DNA of 15,566 bases from Cloacibacillus sp. Its GTDB lineage: Bacteria > Synergistota > Synergistia > Synergistales > Synergistaceae. Below the pieces are notes generated by a model. That model saw only the letters and a list, made by a program, of their open reading frames with translations, was not told the origin of the DNA and ran no database searches. This document shows, one piece after another, positions 7,580 through 14,461 of this stretch. The first letter of the stretch is position 1. Every line of letters begins with the position of its first letter. Both the position numbers and the translations under genes were made by a program. The stretch is taken from assembly GCF_020860125.1 (NCBI RefSeq), contig NZ_JAJBUX010000005.1, positions 1 to 15,566 of the forward strand, read 5' to 3'.

Positions 7580-7618
7580 AATCGTCATACGAATATAAGA
7601 TCCGGGGAGGAATTGAAG

Positions 7619-7963
7619 GTGGAAGATTTTATATATTCCTATAAAAAGATGTTCGCCAATTACTTCATATTTGAGGGGCGGACGTCGCGAAACGATTACT
7701 GGCAGGCGATCGCGATAAATATAATCATCGGAGCCGTTCTCATGACGCTGAGCCGCCTGCTGTCCATATTCGGCATTTTAAGTTACATCTACGGCGTCGC
7801 CGCCGTCGTGCCGGTCCTGGCAATGACGGTACGCCGCCTGCATGATACGGACAAGAGCGGCTGGTGGGCGCTGGCGGCGTTTTTCCCGGCGCTCAACATA
7901 ATTTTAGTAGCCTACTGCTGTATGGCGGAGGCCCCACGCGGCGGAAACAGATTCGGATATTAA
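7619..7963 (+). CDS. DUF805 family small membrane protein
   Basis: A 114-residue integral membrane protein of the DUF805 (YhaH-like) family, function unknown. Family features: the N-terminal GRTSRNDYW segment (20-28), VRRLHDTDKSGWW (71-83) between membrane segments, and a C-terminal G-GNRFG ending. Three hydrophobic segments are apparent (about 30-46, 50-70 and 83-101). I chose the GTG at 7619 because the strong GGGGAGG (7604-7610) is 8 nt upstream of it. The in-frame TTG at 7613 would leave only 2 nt of spacing. It follows hisC by about 40 nt and may be co-transcribed, but no functional link to histidine is evident. Confidence 0.85.
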   Translation: MEDFIYSYKKMFANYFIFEGRTSRNDYWQAIAINIIIGAVLMTLSRLLSIFGILSYIYGVAAVVPVLAMTVRRLHDTDKSGWWALAAFFPALNIILVAYCCMAEAPRGGNRFGY

Positions 7964-7985
7964 GGCGCCGCCAATTCAAACCATA

Positions 7986-8015
7986 AAAAATCCGGCCCCG
8001 AAAGGCCGGATTTTT
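7986..8015. terminator. Bidirectional rho-independent terminator
   Basis: A perfect 12-bp stem (7986-7997 with 8004-8015) closes a 6-nt CCGAAA loop, with a GGCCGG core and A-run/T-run flanks. It lies between the converging DUF805 gene and the BMP-family gene and can end transcripts from both sides. Confidence 0.93.
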
Positions 8016-8033
8016 ATCTATCAATCGGGATTT

Positions 8034-9113
8034 TTATTTAGGAATCGTTCCCTCAACGCCCTCAACGAACCAGTTCATCGAAAGCATCTCGCCGTCGCTG
8101 AGCTTTTTGCCCTGCGGCACTACGACCTTACCGTCCTGTCCCTTGATCGGGCCGGTGAAGACGTCCCATTTACCGTCAAGAATCCTCTGCTTCTCCGCCG
8201 CGACGAGTTTTTTCGTATCCTCTTTGACATCCTTGCCGAACTTCGAGAGGTCTACCATACCGTCCTTCATGCTCCACCACACCTGCTGTGACTTCCAGGT
8301 ACCGTTGGCGATCGCCTTTGTGGAGTAGTCGTAGTATTTGCCCCAGTTCCATACGGGGGTTACGAGGTGGCGCGTCGGTGCGTACTTGTCCATCGGGTAG
8401 TTGTAGCCGACGACCCACATGCCGAGCTCTTCCGCGGCCTGCGGCGCGCCGCCGGTATCGGCGTGCATCGCTATCGTGTCGCACTTCGCGTCGAAGAGGG
8501 CCTTTGTGGCCTCCTTCTCCTTTGCCGGGTCATGCCATGTGTAGATCCAGACGACCTTGACCTTCGCCTGCGGGTTCACCTTGCGCACGCCGAGCGTGAA
8601 GGCGTTGATGCCGCGAATGACCTCGGGGATAGGGTAGGCGGCGACAAAACCGATGAGGTTGGACTTCGTCGCTTTGCCCGCGACGATGCCTGAAAGGTAG
8701 CGCGGCTGGTACATACGGCCAAAATATGTGCTGACGTTAGGAGCGACTTTATAGCCTGAGCAGTGGTTGAAGTAGACGTCGGGATACTTCTTCGCGACGT
8801 TGATGACGTGGTCCATATAGCCGAAGGAGTTTGCGTAAACGACCTTCGCGCCGTTACGGATAGCCGTCTCCATGACGCGTTCGGCATCCGGCCCCTCGGG
8901 AACGGACTCGACTATCGAACCCTTCACTCCGGGGTTGGCCTTCTCCATCGCCTGACGGCCAAGGTCGTGCATGTAGTTATACCCGCCGTCGGCGACGGGG
9001 CCGACATAGATAAATACCGGTTTCTGATCCTCAAGCTTGATCGGAGCCAGGGCAAAGGCCGAGGCCGAAAAAGCCATTACAAGCAGCAACGCGAGCAAAA
9101 TGCCTTTTTTCAT
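8034..9113 (-). CDS. BMP-family ABC transporter substrate-binding protein (PnrA-like)
   Basis: A 359-residue periplasmic binding protein of the basic membrane protein family, whose characterised members bind purine nucleosides or nucleobases. It begins with a Sec signal peptide (MKKG, hydrophobic core, cleavage likely after FSASAFA at about 21). No lipobox cysteine follows, so it should be soluble in the periplasm. Family segments: YVGPVADGGYNY (36-47), ANSFGYMDHV (94-103), GRMYQPRYLSGIVAGK (132-147), HADTGGAPQAAEELG (217-231). GGGGAGGAA sits about 7 nt before the ATG. No ATPase or permease of the matching type is adjacent, so it must work with a transporter encoded elsewhere. The ligand cannot be read from the sequence. 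Confidence 0.92.
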   Translation of the reverse strand: MKKGILLALLLVMAFSASAFALAPIKLEDQKPVFIYVGPVADGGYNYMHDLGRQAMEKANPGVKGSIVESVPEGPDAERVMETAIRNGAKVVYANSFGYMDHVINVAKKYPDVYFNHCSGYKVAPNVSTYFGRMYQPRYLSGIVAGKATKSNLIGFVAAYPIPEVIRGINAFTLGVRKVNPQAKVKVVWIYTWHDPAKEKEATKALFDAKCDTIAMHADTGGAPQAAEELGMWVVGYNYPMDKYAPTRHLVTPVWNWGKYYDYSTKAIANGTWKSQQVWWSMKDGMVDLSKFGKDVKEDTKKLVAAEKQRILDGKWDVFTGPIKGQDGKVVVPQGKKLSDGEMLSMNWFVEGVEGTIPK

Positions 9114-9166
9114 TACAAATTTCCTCCCCAGATATTTTCGTTAGAGCCAATGGCTAACATTTGTTT

Positions 9167-9195
9167 AGAATAGCACAGCGAGATAATTTTTTCCA
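9167..9195 (-). promoter_or_regulatory. Promoter of the BMP-family gene
   Basis: On the minus strand TGGAAA (9190-9195) and TATTCT (9167-9172) are 17 nt apart, giving a leader of roughly 45 nt before the BMP start codon. In that leader GTTAG (9140-9144) and CTAAC (9154-9158) form a small inverted repeat that could be an operator. Confidence 0.45.
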
Positions 9196-9303
9196 TATTT
9201 TTCGACAGGCCCGACGCTGCGCCTGATGATCCCGGCAGATGTCTACGAACAAAAAATTTTTGCACAAATGAGAAAACAGCTTTTCAAAAATGGGCGGGCC
9301 TGA

Positions 9304-9326
9304 TATTATACTAGACAACATCTAAT
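9304..9326 (+). promoter_or_regulatory. Probable padR promoter -10 and operator-like inverted repeat
   Basis: A -10-like TATTAT/TATACT lies at 9304-9312. It is immediately followed by TAGA-CAACA-TCTA (9312-9324), a short inverted repeat nested within ATATTA and TAATAT (9303-9328). Placement just downstream of the -10 and ahead of the PadR start fits an autoregulatory site. No clear -35 is present. Confidence 0.45.
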
Positions 9327-9346
9327 ATAAGACGAGGTCAAATAAT

Positions 9347-9712
9347 ATGAAAAAATGCGCCTGCCGTGGTTCCTTTCTGGAAAGATTTATTCAGCCCTCA
9401 ATCCTTCTGCTTTTAAATGAAGAGCCTATGCACGGCTTCTCAATATTAAAAAGGCTCTACAAAAGCGACGTTATGGACTACAGCAGCATAGATCCCACCG
9501 GACTCTACCGTACGCTGAAAAAGATGGAGGAGGCGGGGCTGCTCGCTTCGCGTCTGGAAACGGGAAACCCGCTCCAGACCAAACGTATCTATGAGATAAC
9601 CCAGGAGGGACGCGTCTGCCTCGTCTTCTGGAAGTCGACGCTGCTTGACTATATAGCCAAGATAGAGCGGCTGGCGGATGCCATTCCCGATACGGTCGAG
9701 GACGGCATGTAA
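9347..9712 (+). CDS. PadR-family transcriptional regulator
   Basis: A 121-residue winged-helix repressor of the PadR type. The conserved N-terminal domain is visible: IQPSILLLLNEEPMHGFSIL (15-34), the recognition region SSIDPTGLYRTLKKMEEAGLL (46-66), and the wing with TKRIYEITQEG (78-88). A short C-terminal helix for dimerisation follows. A GAGGT Shine-Dalgarno is 8 nt upstream of the ATG. Unusual: the N-terminus carries MKKCACRG, a Cys-x-Cys (C4, C6), with a third cysteine C91, which could allow thiol, metal or redox sensing. It is divergent from the BMP gene and upstream, in the same direction, of the radical SAM/transporter operon, which it may control together with itself. Confidence 0.9.
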   Translation: MKKCACRGSFLERFIQPSILLLLNEEPMHGFSILKRLYKSDVMDYSSIDPTGLYRTLKKMEEAGLLASRLETGNPLQTKRIYEITQEGRVCLVFWKSTLLDYIAKIERLADAIPDTVEDGM

Positions 9713-9895
9713 GCGGAGCGAACTTTTCGCGGCGGGTTCGCCATCTTCCCAACCGGGATGAGACCTCTCCTTTTCGCGGCATGGGAGACAAAACCGGCCA
9801 TATCTAAGAGATAACATAGATGCTTTATCAGCCCGCGCATAGAAGCGGGACTGAATATGAAACGGATGATATCCGTCAAAGAGGAGAAAACAACG
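9713..9895 (+). promoter_or_regulatory. Structured leader between padR and the radical SAM gene
   Basis: About 180 nt with several potential hairpins. GCGAAC/GTTCGC closes 9718-9740; CCC/GGG around 9748-9757; TCTCC (9766-9770) can pair with GGAGA (9784-9788). TATCT-AAG-AGATA spans 9801-9813, CCCGC/GCGGG 9832-9849, and ACGGAT-GAT-ATCCGT 9862-9876, the last ending just before the GAGGAG Shine-Dalgarno. The 10-mer TTTTCGCGGC occurs twice (9724 and 9771). No known riboswitch consensus is recognisable, including cobalamin, SAM, TPP and Moco. It may be a regulatory leader or simply structured spacer. Confidence 0.4.
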
Positions 9896-10852
9896 GTGAA
9901 TAAGACACTGGAAAAGGCAGGAACGGGCAAAGAGCTGACGAGGGAGGATGCGCTGGAACTTCTAGCCATCCGCAATGGGAGCGCCGATTATTATACGCTG
10001 CTGGGGACCGCCAATGCCGAAGCGCGTACACGTTTTCAGGGACGCGGCACGATATTCGCGCAGATTGGTCTGAATGCCTCTCCCTGTCCGGCAAACTGCG
10101 GTTTCTGTTCCCTGGTGAAGGATGTCTTTAAGGAGAAAAACAGCTTTCTGCTGCCGGTGGAGACGGCCGAGAAGATGGCCGACGCCCTGGTCGGACAGAA
10201 GGTGGACGAACTGTTTTTGATGACCACGGCAAATTATCCGCAGGCGGATTTCCTCGAATATGCGGCGCGGATACACAAACATCTGCCGAAAGGGATGCGT
10301 TTCGTGGCCAACCTCGGAGATTTTGACCGTGAATACGCGAAGAAGCTACGTGAAGCCGGCTTCACGGGCGTATATCATATCCGCCGCCTCGGAGAGGGGC
10401 GCGATACGCAGCTCCCTCCGGAACAGCGCCTCCGTACGATGGACGCCGTCAGGGACGCGGGGATGGAATTGTATTATTGTGTCGAACCGATCGGACCTGA
10501 GCATACCGCGGAGGAGCTGGCCGATGAAATATTTCGCGCCAAAGATTACCCCGTCGAGGTCATGGCCGTCATGAAGCGGGTCTGCGTACCGGGAACGAAG
10601 CTCTATGAGCACGGTGAGATCTCCGCGGCCGAGCTGGCGAAGATCTGCGCGGTGACGGAGCTCTGCGTAAAGCCAAAACGGGCGATGGGGGTACACGAGC
10701 CGGACGAACTATGTCTGATGGCGGGGGCGAACCAGATTTACGCCGAGGTAAGCGTCAACCCGCGTGATTTGAACCTCTCCACGGAGACCGGACGCGGCGC
10801 CTCAATCGCCAGGACGCACGCGCTGCTGGCCGCCGCCGAATGGAAAAGGTAA
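9896..10852 (+). CDS. BioB-like radical SAM enzyme of unknown substrate
   Basis: A 318-residue radical SAM protein. The 4Fe-4S motif C-x3-C-x2-C is seen as CPANCGFC (C64, C68, C71), the spacing shared by the BioB/HydE/PylB group. Other family-like features are FAQIGLNAS before the cluster, MTTANYP after it, RRLGEGRD and RLRTMDAVRDAGMELYYCVEPIG in the barrel, VCVPGTKL, and a C-terminal NPRDLNLSTETGRG. Start choice: GTG 9896 has GAGGAG at 9881-9886 with 9 nt spacing. The in-frame ATG at 9857 would add 13 residues with a poorer ribosome site. No biotin genes are nearby and the sequence diverges from true BioB, so I do not call it biotin synthase. It heads the six-gene run with the GTPase, DUF5714 protein and importer. 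Confidence 0.88.
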   Translation: MNKTLEKAGTGKELTREDALELLAIRNGSADYYTLLGTANAEARTRFQGRGTIFAQIGLNASPCPANCGFCSLVKDVFKEKNSFLLPVETAEKMADALVGQKVDELFLMTTANYPQADFLEYAARIHKHLPKGMRFVANLGDFDREYAKKLREAGFTGVYHIRRLGEGRDTQLPPEQRLRTMDAVRDAGMELYYCVEPIGPEHTAEELADEIFRAKDYPVEVMAVMKRVCVPGTKLYEHGEISAAELAKICAVTELCVKPKRAMGVHEPDELCLMAGANQIYAEVSVNPRDLNLSTETGRGASIARTHALLAAAEWKR

Positions 10853-10914
10853 GCGAGCCGTGCCTGTTTTCCTGAACGTAATAAGATATCAGCCATAACG
10901 GGGAGTGAAAAATA

Positions 10915-12006
10915 ATGACGACAAAGATAGTTCTGGTAGGAGGTTTTCTTGGCGCAGGCAAGACGACGCTTTTGTGCCGGCTGGCAGAGGTCATGAGGGA
11001 AAGCGGCCGCCGCGCGGCCTTTATCACCAACGACCAGGCGCCGGAGCTCGTGGACACCATCCTCATTAAAAATATCTCGCCCTCCGTGGGGGAGATCAGC
11101 GGCAGCTGCTTCTGCTGCAACTTCAACGGGTTCGTCGGCGCGGCCAAAAAGCTCATAGAAGAGTTCCAGCCGGAATTCATCTTCGCGGAACCGGTAGGCA
11201 GCTGCACCGACCTCTCGGCGACGATCATACAGCCGCTGAAAGACCTATACGGCAGAGAGATGGCAGCCGCGCCGCTCTCGGTGCTCTGCGATCCGCGCAG
11301 GCTGCGGAAGGTGCTTGAAAAAAGCTGCGCTGACATCCATCCCAGCGCCGCCTATATCATCGAAAAACAGCTTGAAGAGGCGGATCTGATATTGATCAGC
11401 AAGTCCGACACCGTTACCGCCGACGAATTATCCTCGCTTATTGACGACGCTTCGGCGAGATGGCCGCTGGCGAAGGTGATGGCCGCCAGCGCCAGGAATG
11501 GCCGCGGCGTGACGGAATGGCTCTCGGAGACGCTCGCGGCGAAGGCGGCGGGGACCCATATCGCCGACATAGATTATGACCGCTACGCAGAGGGAGAGGC
11601 GGCTCTCGGCTGGCTCAACGCAAAAGTGAGACTGCGCGGCGGCGGCATCCGCTGGGACGATTTCACGGAAAGGCTGACCTCCTCGCTGAGCGGCCATTTT
11701 GACGCCCGCGGCAGCGCCGTGGGGCACATAAAGCTGATAGTCAGATGCGGCGGCCACGTAACCGTGGCAAACGTGACCGGCGGGATAGAGACCTTAACCC
11801 GGCGCGGCGCGGCCGGCTGCGGCGACAGCGCCGAAATGACGGTCAACGCCAGGGTCGAGACTACGCCTCAGGAGCTGGAAAAGGCGGTGCGTGAGAAACT
11901 TGCCGAGGCCTGCGGAAAGGACATCGCCGCGGATGTCGTCGATATCCTTTCGTTACAGCCTGGCAGACCAAATCCGACGCACAGATACGAAGAGGTAATC
12001 GCGTAA
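10915..12006 (+). CDS. CobW/P47K-type G3E GTPase
   Basis: A 363-residue P-loop GTPase of the G3E group, whose members (CobW, HypB, UreG) insert metals or activate metallo- and corrinoid enzymes. Visible: Walker A GGFLGAGKTT (9-18), the metal-binding C-x-C-C motif GSCFCCNF with C65, C67 and C68, and a switch segment AEPVGSCTDL (91-100) replacing the commoner ETTG form. The base-recognition motif appears as SKSD (162-165) rather than NKxD. The C-terminal domain contains a glycine-rich stretch and ends with PGRPNPTHRY (349-358). GGGGAG lies 9 nt upstream of the ATG. It sits 62 nt after the radical SAM gene and probably supplies or guards a metal for a system component. Confidence 0.9.
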   Translation: MTTKIVLVGGFLGAGKTTLLCRLAEVMRESGRRAAFITNDQAPELVDTILIKNISPSVGEISGSCFCCNFNGFVGAAKKLIEEFQPEFIFAEPVGSCTDLSATIIQPLKDLYGREMAAAPLSVLCDPRRLRKVLEKSCADIHPSAAYIIEKQLEEADLILISKSDTVTADELSSLIDDASARWPLAKVMAASARNGRGVTEWLSETLAAKAAGTHIADIDYDRYAEGEAALGWLNAKVRLRGGGIRWDDFTERLTSSLSGHFDARGSAVGHIKLIVRCGGHVTVANVTGGIETLTRRGAAGCGDSAEMTVNARVETTPQELEKAVREKLAEACGKDIAADVVDILSLQPGRPNPTHRYEEVIA

Positions 12007-12039
12007 ATAACAGGCACACAAAAATGGGAGATGAGTCAA

Positions 12040-12645
12040 ATGGCGGCAAACTGCGGCAATGAAAGAAGTTTTGAAGTCATAACGGAGAGATGTCTGGCCT
12101 ATTACAACGCTCCGGCGGGGAGAAAACCGCTGGAGATAATCTCGGAGGTCATGGACGACGTGAATTTCCCTATGCACAACTTCGCCCACCATTACCTGGT
12201 CCCCGCAGTACTGCTGACGGCGGTCTGCGTAAAGGAGGGCACGCCCCCGGATATCTACCAGAAGAAAATGGCGGAGGTTGCCGCACGCGCGAAAAACGTG
12301 CTGCCAGCCTTCTGCGGCCTCTACGGGGCCTGCGGCGCCGCCGTCGGCTGCGGTATCTTCATGAGCGTACAGACCGGTACCACCCCTCTGTCAAAAGAGA
12401 CGTGGGGGCTCTGCAACCACGCGACCGCCGGCGCGCTCGAAAAGATGGCGGATATGGGCGGCCCGCGCTGCTGCAAAAGAAACACCTTCGCGGCCCTCGC
12501 CTACATGAAAGGATATCTCGTGGAAAAGCTCTCCATCGACCTTGAGATACCAAACGAGATAAAATGCGCCTACAGCAAGTTCAACAACGAATGCCTGAAA
12601 GAAGACTGCCCCTATTACGACGATAAAAAGGAGGATGCTAAGTAA
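12040..12645 (+). CDS. DUF5714 family cysteine-rich protein
   Basis: A 201-residue soluble protein of unknown function that I assign to DUF5714 by its conserved pattern. Using numbering from the upstream ATG at 12031, the motifs are MHNFAHHYLVPAVLL (48-62), FCGLYGACGAAVGCGIF (94-110), GGPRCCKR (143-150) and a C-terminal cluster C179/C188/C193. The conserved paired histidines and cysteines look like a metal or Fe-S site, an inference. Start choice: GGGAG (12026-12030) directly abuts the ATG at 12031 but is 9 nt from the ATG at 12040, so the latter is preferred. Its stop overlaps the binding-protein start by one base (TAATG), linking it translationally to the importer. Confidence 0.8.
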   Translation: MAANCGNERSFEVITERCLAYYNAPAGRKPLEIISEVMDDVNFPMHNFAHHYLVPAVLLTAVCVKEGTPPDIYQKKMAEVAARAKNVLPAFCGLYGACGAAVGCGIFMSVQTGTTPLSKETWGLCNHATAGALEKMADMGGPRCCKRNTFAALAYMKGYLVEKLSIDLEIPNEIKCAYSKFNNECLKEDCPYYDDKKEDAK

Positions 12646-13679
12646 TGAGAAAACTCCTCCATTTGACCTTTATCCTCACTTTTGCGGCGCTCATCCAGGC
12701 AGGCGGCGCAGACGCCGCTGAGAAACTCACGGTCGGCAATACCGGAAGCAGTATCAAACCGGCGATGGTGGTGCTCGCGCACCAGATGGGATACTACAAA
12801 GACGAGGGGCTCGACGTCGAGATAAAACAGATATCGAACCTCAACGAGGGCGTTACCGCCGTGCAGATGGGCAAGCTCGACATTCTGCCGCTCGGAATAA
12901 TCCCCTCGCTCACCTTCATCGCCAAAGGCGCGGACCTCGTCATCTACGGCGGCACGATCGCCGAGGGCGGACAGGGGATAACGCTGCCGCAAAACAAAGA
13001 CAAGTACAAGGATATGAAAAGCTTCAAGGGCAGGAAGATCGGCGTCCACCGCCCGGAGACCGGCCACATGATCGCCAAGGCGAAGATGCGCGAGGCGGGG
13101 CTGGATCTCGACAAAGATGTGGAGATAATCCGCATCGACGGTTTCCAGTCGATCATTGAGGCCGTCTCCAAGGGCATCGTCGACATCGGTTTCGTCAACA
13201 GCGGCTTCGGCCTCATCGCCGAGAAGAGGGGTCTCGCCGTCGCCTTCAACATCGGCGGCATCGCGCCAAACGCGGTCTGCTGCCGCCAGACCACCTCGCG
13301 CGCCGTCTATGATTCCAAACGCGGCGCGCTCGTGAAATTCCAGATCGCCAACCTGCGCGCCTATAAGCTCATGATGGACGACCCCGGTACGGCGGTCAAA
13401 AAGCTCATGGAATATTCGGGGCAGCCGGAGGACTATGTAAAATACTGTCTATATTCAAACGTCATGGTGATCACGATGGACCCTGCGGTCAACCGTATCA
13501 AAGACTTTTATGAAATCATGGATAAAAACGGCGACCTGCCGAAAAATCCTAAAAAAGAGATCACGAACAATATCGACGCCTCGATCTACCGCGTGGCGCT
13601 GGACGAGATGATCAAGCGCTATCCCAAGGACGCCTCCTTCAAAAAGATGGACAGGGAGTTCGCGGTCAACAACCTCTGA
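12645..13679 (+). CDS. ABC importer substrate-binding protein (SsuA/THI5-like)
   Basis: A 344-residue periplasmic binding protein of the NMT1/SsuA/TauA type. A Sec signal peptide is clear, with cleavage likely after GGADA or GADAA (about 24-25) and no lipobox cysteine. The mature protein begins EKLTVGNTGSSIKPAMVVLA, the typical opening, followed by GYYKDEGLDVEI (49-60), MGKLDILPLG (75-84), KGRKIGVHRPETGH (128-141) and GIVDIGFVNSG (177-187). Family ligands range from sulfonates and taurine to pyrimidines and aromatic acids, so the substrate is open. AAGGAGG is 10 nt upstream. The stop overlaps the ATPase start (TGATG). Confidence 0.92.
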   Translation: MRKLLHLTFILTFAALIQAGGADAAEKLTVGNTGSSIKPAMVVLAHQMGYYKDEGLDVEIKQISNLNEGVTAVQMGKLDILPLGIIPSLTFIAKGADLVIYGGTIAEGGQGITLPQNKDKYKDMKSFKGRKIGVHRPETGHMIAKAKMREAGLDLDKDVEIIRIDGFQSIIEAVSKGIVDIGFVNSGFGLIAEKRGLAVAFNIGGIAPNAVCCRQTTSRAVYDSKRGALVKFQIANLRAYKLMMDDPGTAVKKLMEYSGQPEDYVKYCLYSNVMVITMDPAVNRIKDFYEIMDKNGDLPKNPKKEITNNIDASIYRVALDEMIKRYPKDASFKKMDREFAVNNL

Positions 13680-14461
13680 TGGACGAGAGATACGCGATCG
13701 AAGCGGACGACATATCGTTCAGCTACGCCACGGAGAGCCCCGTCCTCCGTGGCCTTTCGCTGCGCGTGCGGCGCGGAGAATTCGTCTGCGTCCTCGGACA
13801 CAGCGGCTGCGGCAAGAGCACGCTGCTCAGCCTTCTCATGGGCCTTCTCGAGCCCTCCTCCGGTTCAATAAAGATTGAGGGCGAACCGATGCGCGGACCG
13901 GCGACCGATAGGGCGATTGTCTTTCAGGACTACTCGCTCTTTCCCTGGATGACGGCGCGGCAAAATGTCGCCTTCGGCATCGAGCACTCGCGCGGGCTGG
14001 CGAAAAAGGCGGCGTTGGAGCTAGCCGACGGCTATCTGGCACAGGTGGGGCTCTATGAAAGCCGCGAAAAGTATCCCCACCAGCTGTCGGGGGGCATGCG
14101 CCAGCGGGCCGCCATCGCACGCGCACTGGCGATGGATTCCGTCATCTGGCTCTTCGATGAACCCTTCAGCGCGCTTGATCCGCAGATGCGCGCCTTGCTG
14201 CAGGCCCTTGTGATGGAGCTGGCAAAAAAGGAGCGTCACCGAACCGTCCTCTTCGTCACCCACAACGTTGACGAGGCGGTGCTGCTCGGGGAAAGAATAC
14301 TCTTTATGGCCGGGGGACGCATCTGCCGCGAGGCGACGGTACCCTTCGATTACCCGAGGGCGAAAAACGAAATCCTGCGCATGCCGGAATATTTCTCGCT
14401 CGCCAACGGCCTCGCGGAGCTCTTTTACGAGACCCGCGGAGAGAGGGAGAGGGCGGGATGA
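13679..14461 (+). CDS. ABC importer ATP-binding protein (SsuB/TauB-like)
   Basis: A 260-residue nucleotide-binding subunit. All motifs are intact: Walker A GHSGCGKST (40-48), Q-loop VFQDYSLFPW with Q83, signature LSGGMRQR (136-143), Walker B IWLFDEP with D160 and E161, D-loop SALD, and switch histidine H195 in FVTHNVDEA. The VFQDYSLFPWMTARQNV stretch is typical of the nitrate/sulfonate/taurine importer group. There is no separate Shine-Dalgarno: the ATG overlaps the preceding stop by one base, implying coupled translation. The 3' end overlaps the permease by 4 nt. Confidence 0.95.
   Translation: MDERYAIEADDISFSYATESPVLRGLSLRVRRGEFVCVLGHSGCGKSTLLSLLMGLLEPSSGSIKIEGEPMRGPATDRAIVFQDYSLFPWMTARQNVAFGIEHSRGLAKKAALELADGYLAQVGLYESREKYPHQLSGGMRQRAAIARALAMDSVIWLFDEPFSALDPQMRALLQALVMELAKKERHRTVLFVTHNVDEAVLLGERILFMAGGRICREATVPFDYPRAKNEILRMPEYFSLANGLAELFYETRGERERAG

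Noticed and set aside
7613..7618. TTG at 7613 as start of the DUF805 gene
   Set aside because: Only 2 nt separate it from the Shine-Dalgarno; the GTG at 7619 has an ideal 8-nt spacing.
9723..9790. Apparent similarity of the leader's minus strand to a 5S rRNA core (CATCCCG...GGAAG)
   Set aside because: Only short fragments match and the spacing is wrong; no full 5S architecture is present.
9713..9895. Known riboswitch (cobalamin, SAM, TPP, Moco)
   Set aside because: None of the conserved core sequences I know could be found; listed only as an unclassified structured leader.
9896..10852. Naming the radical SAM gene bioB
   Set aside because: No biotin genes are nearby and the C-terminal half differs from biotin synthase.
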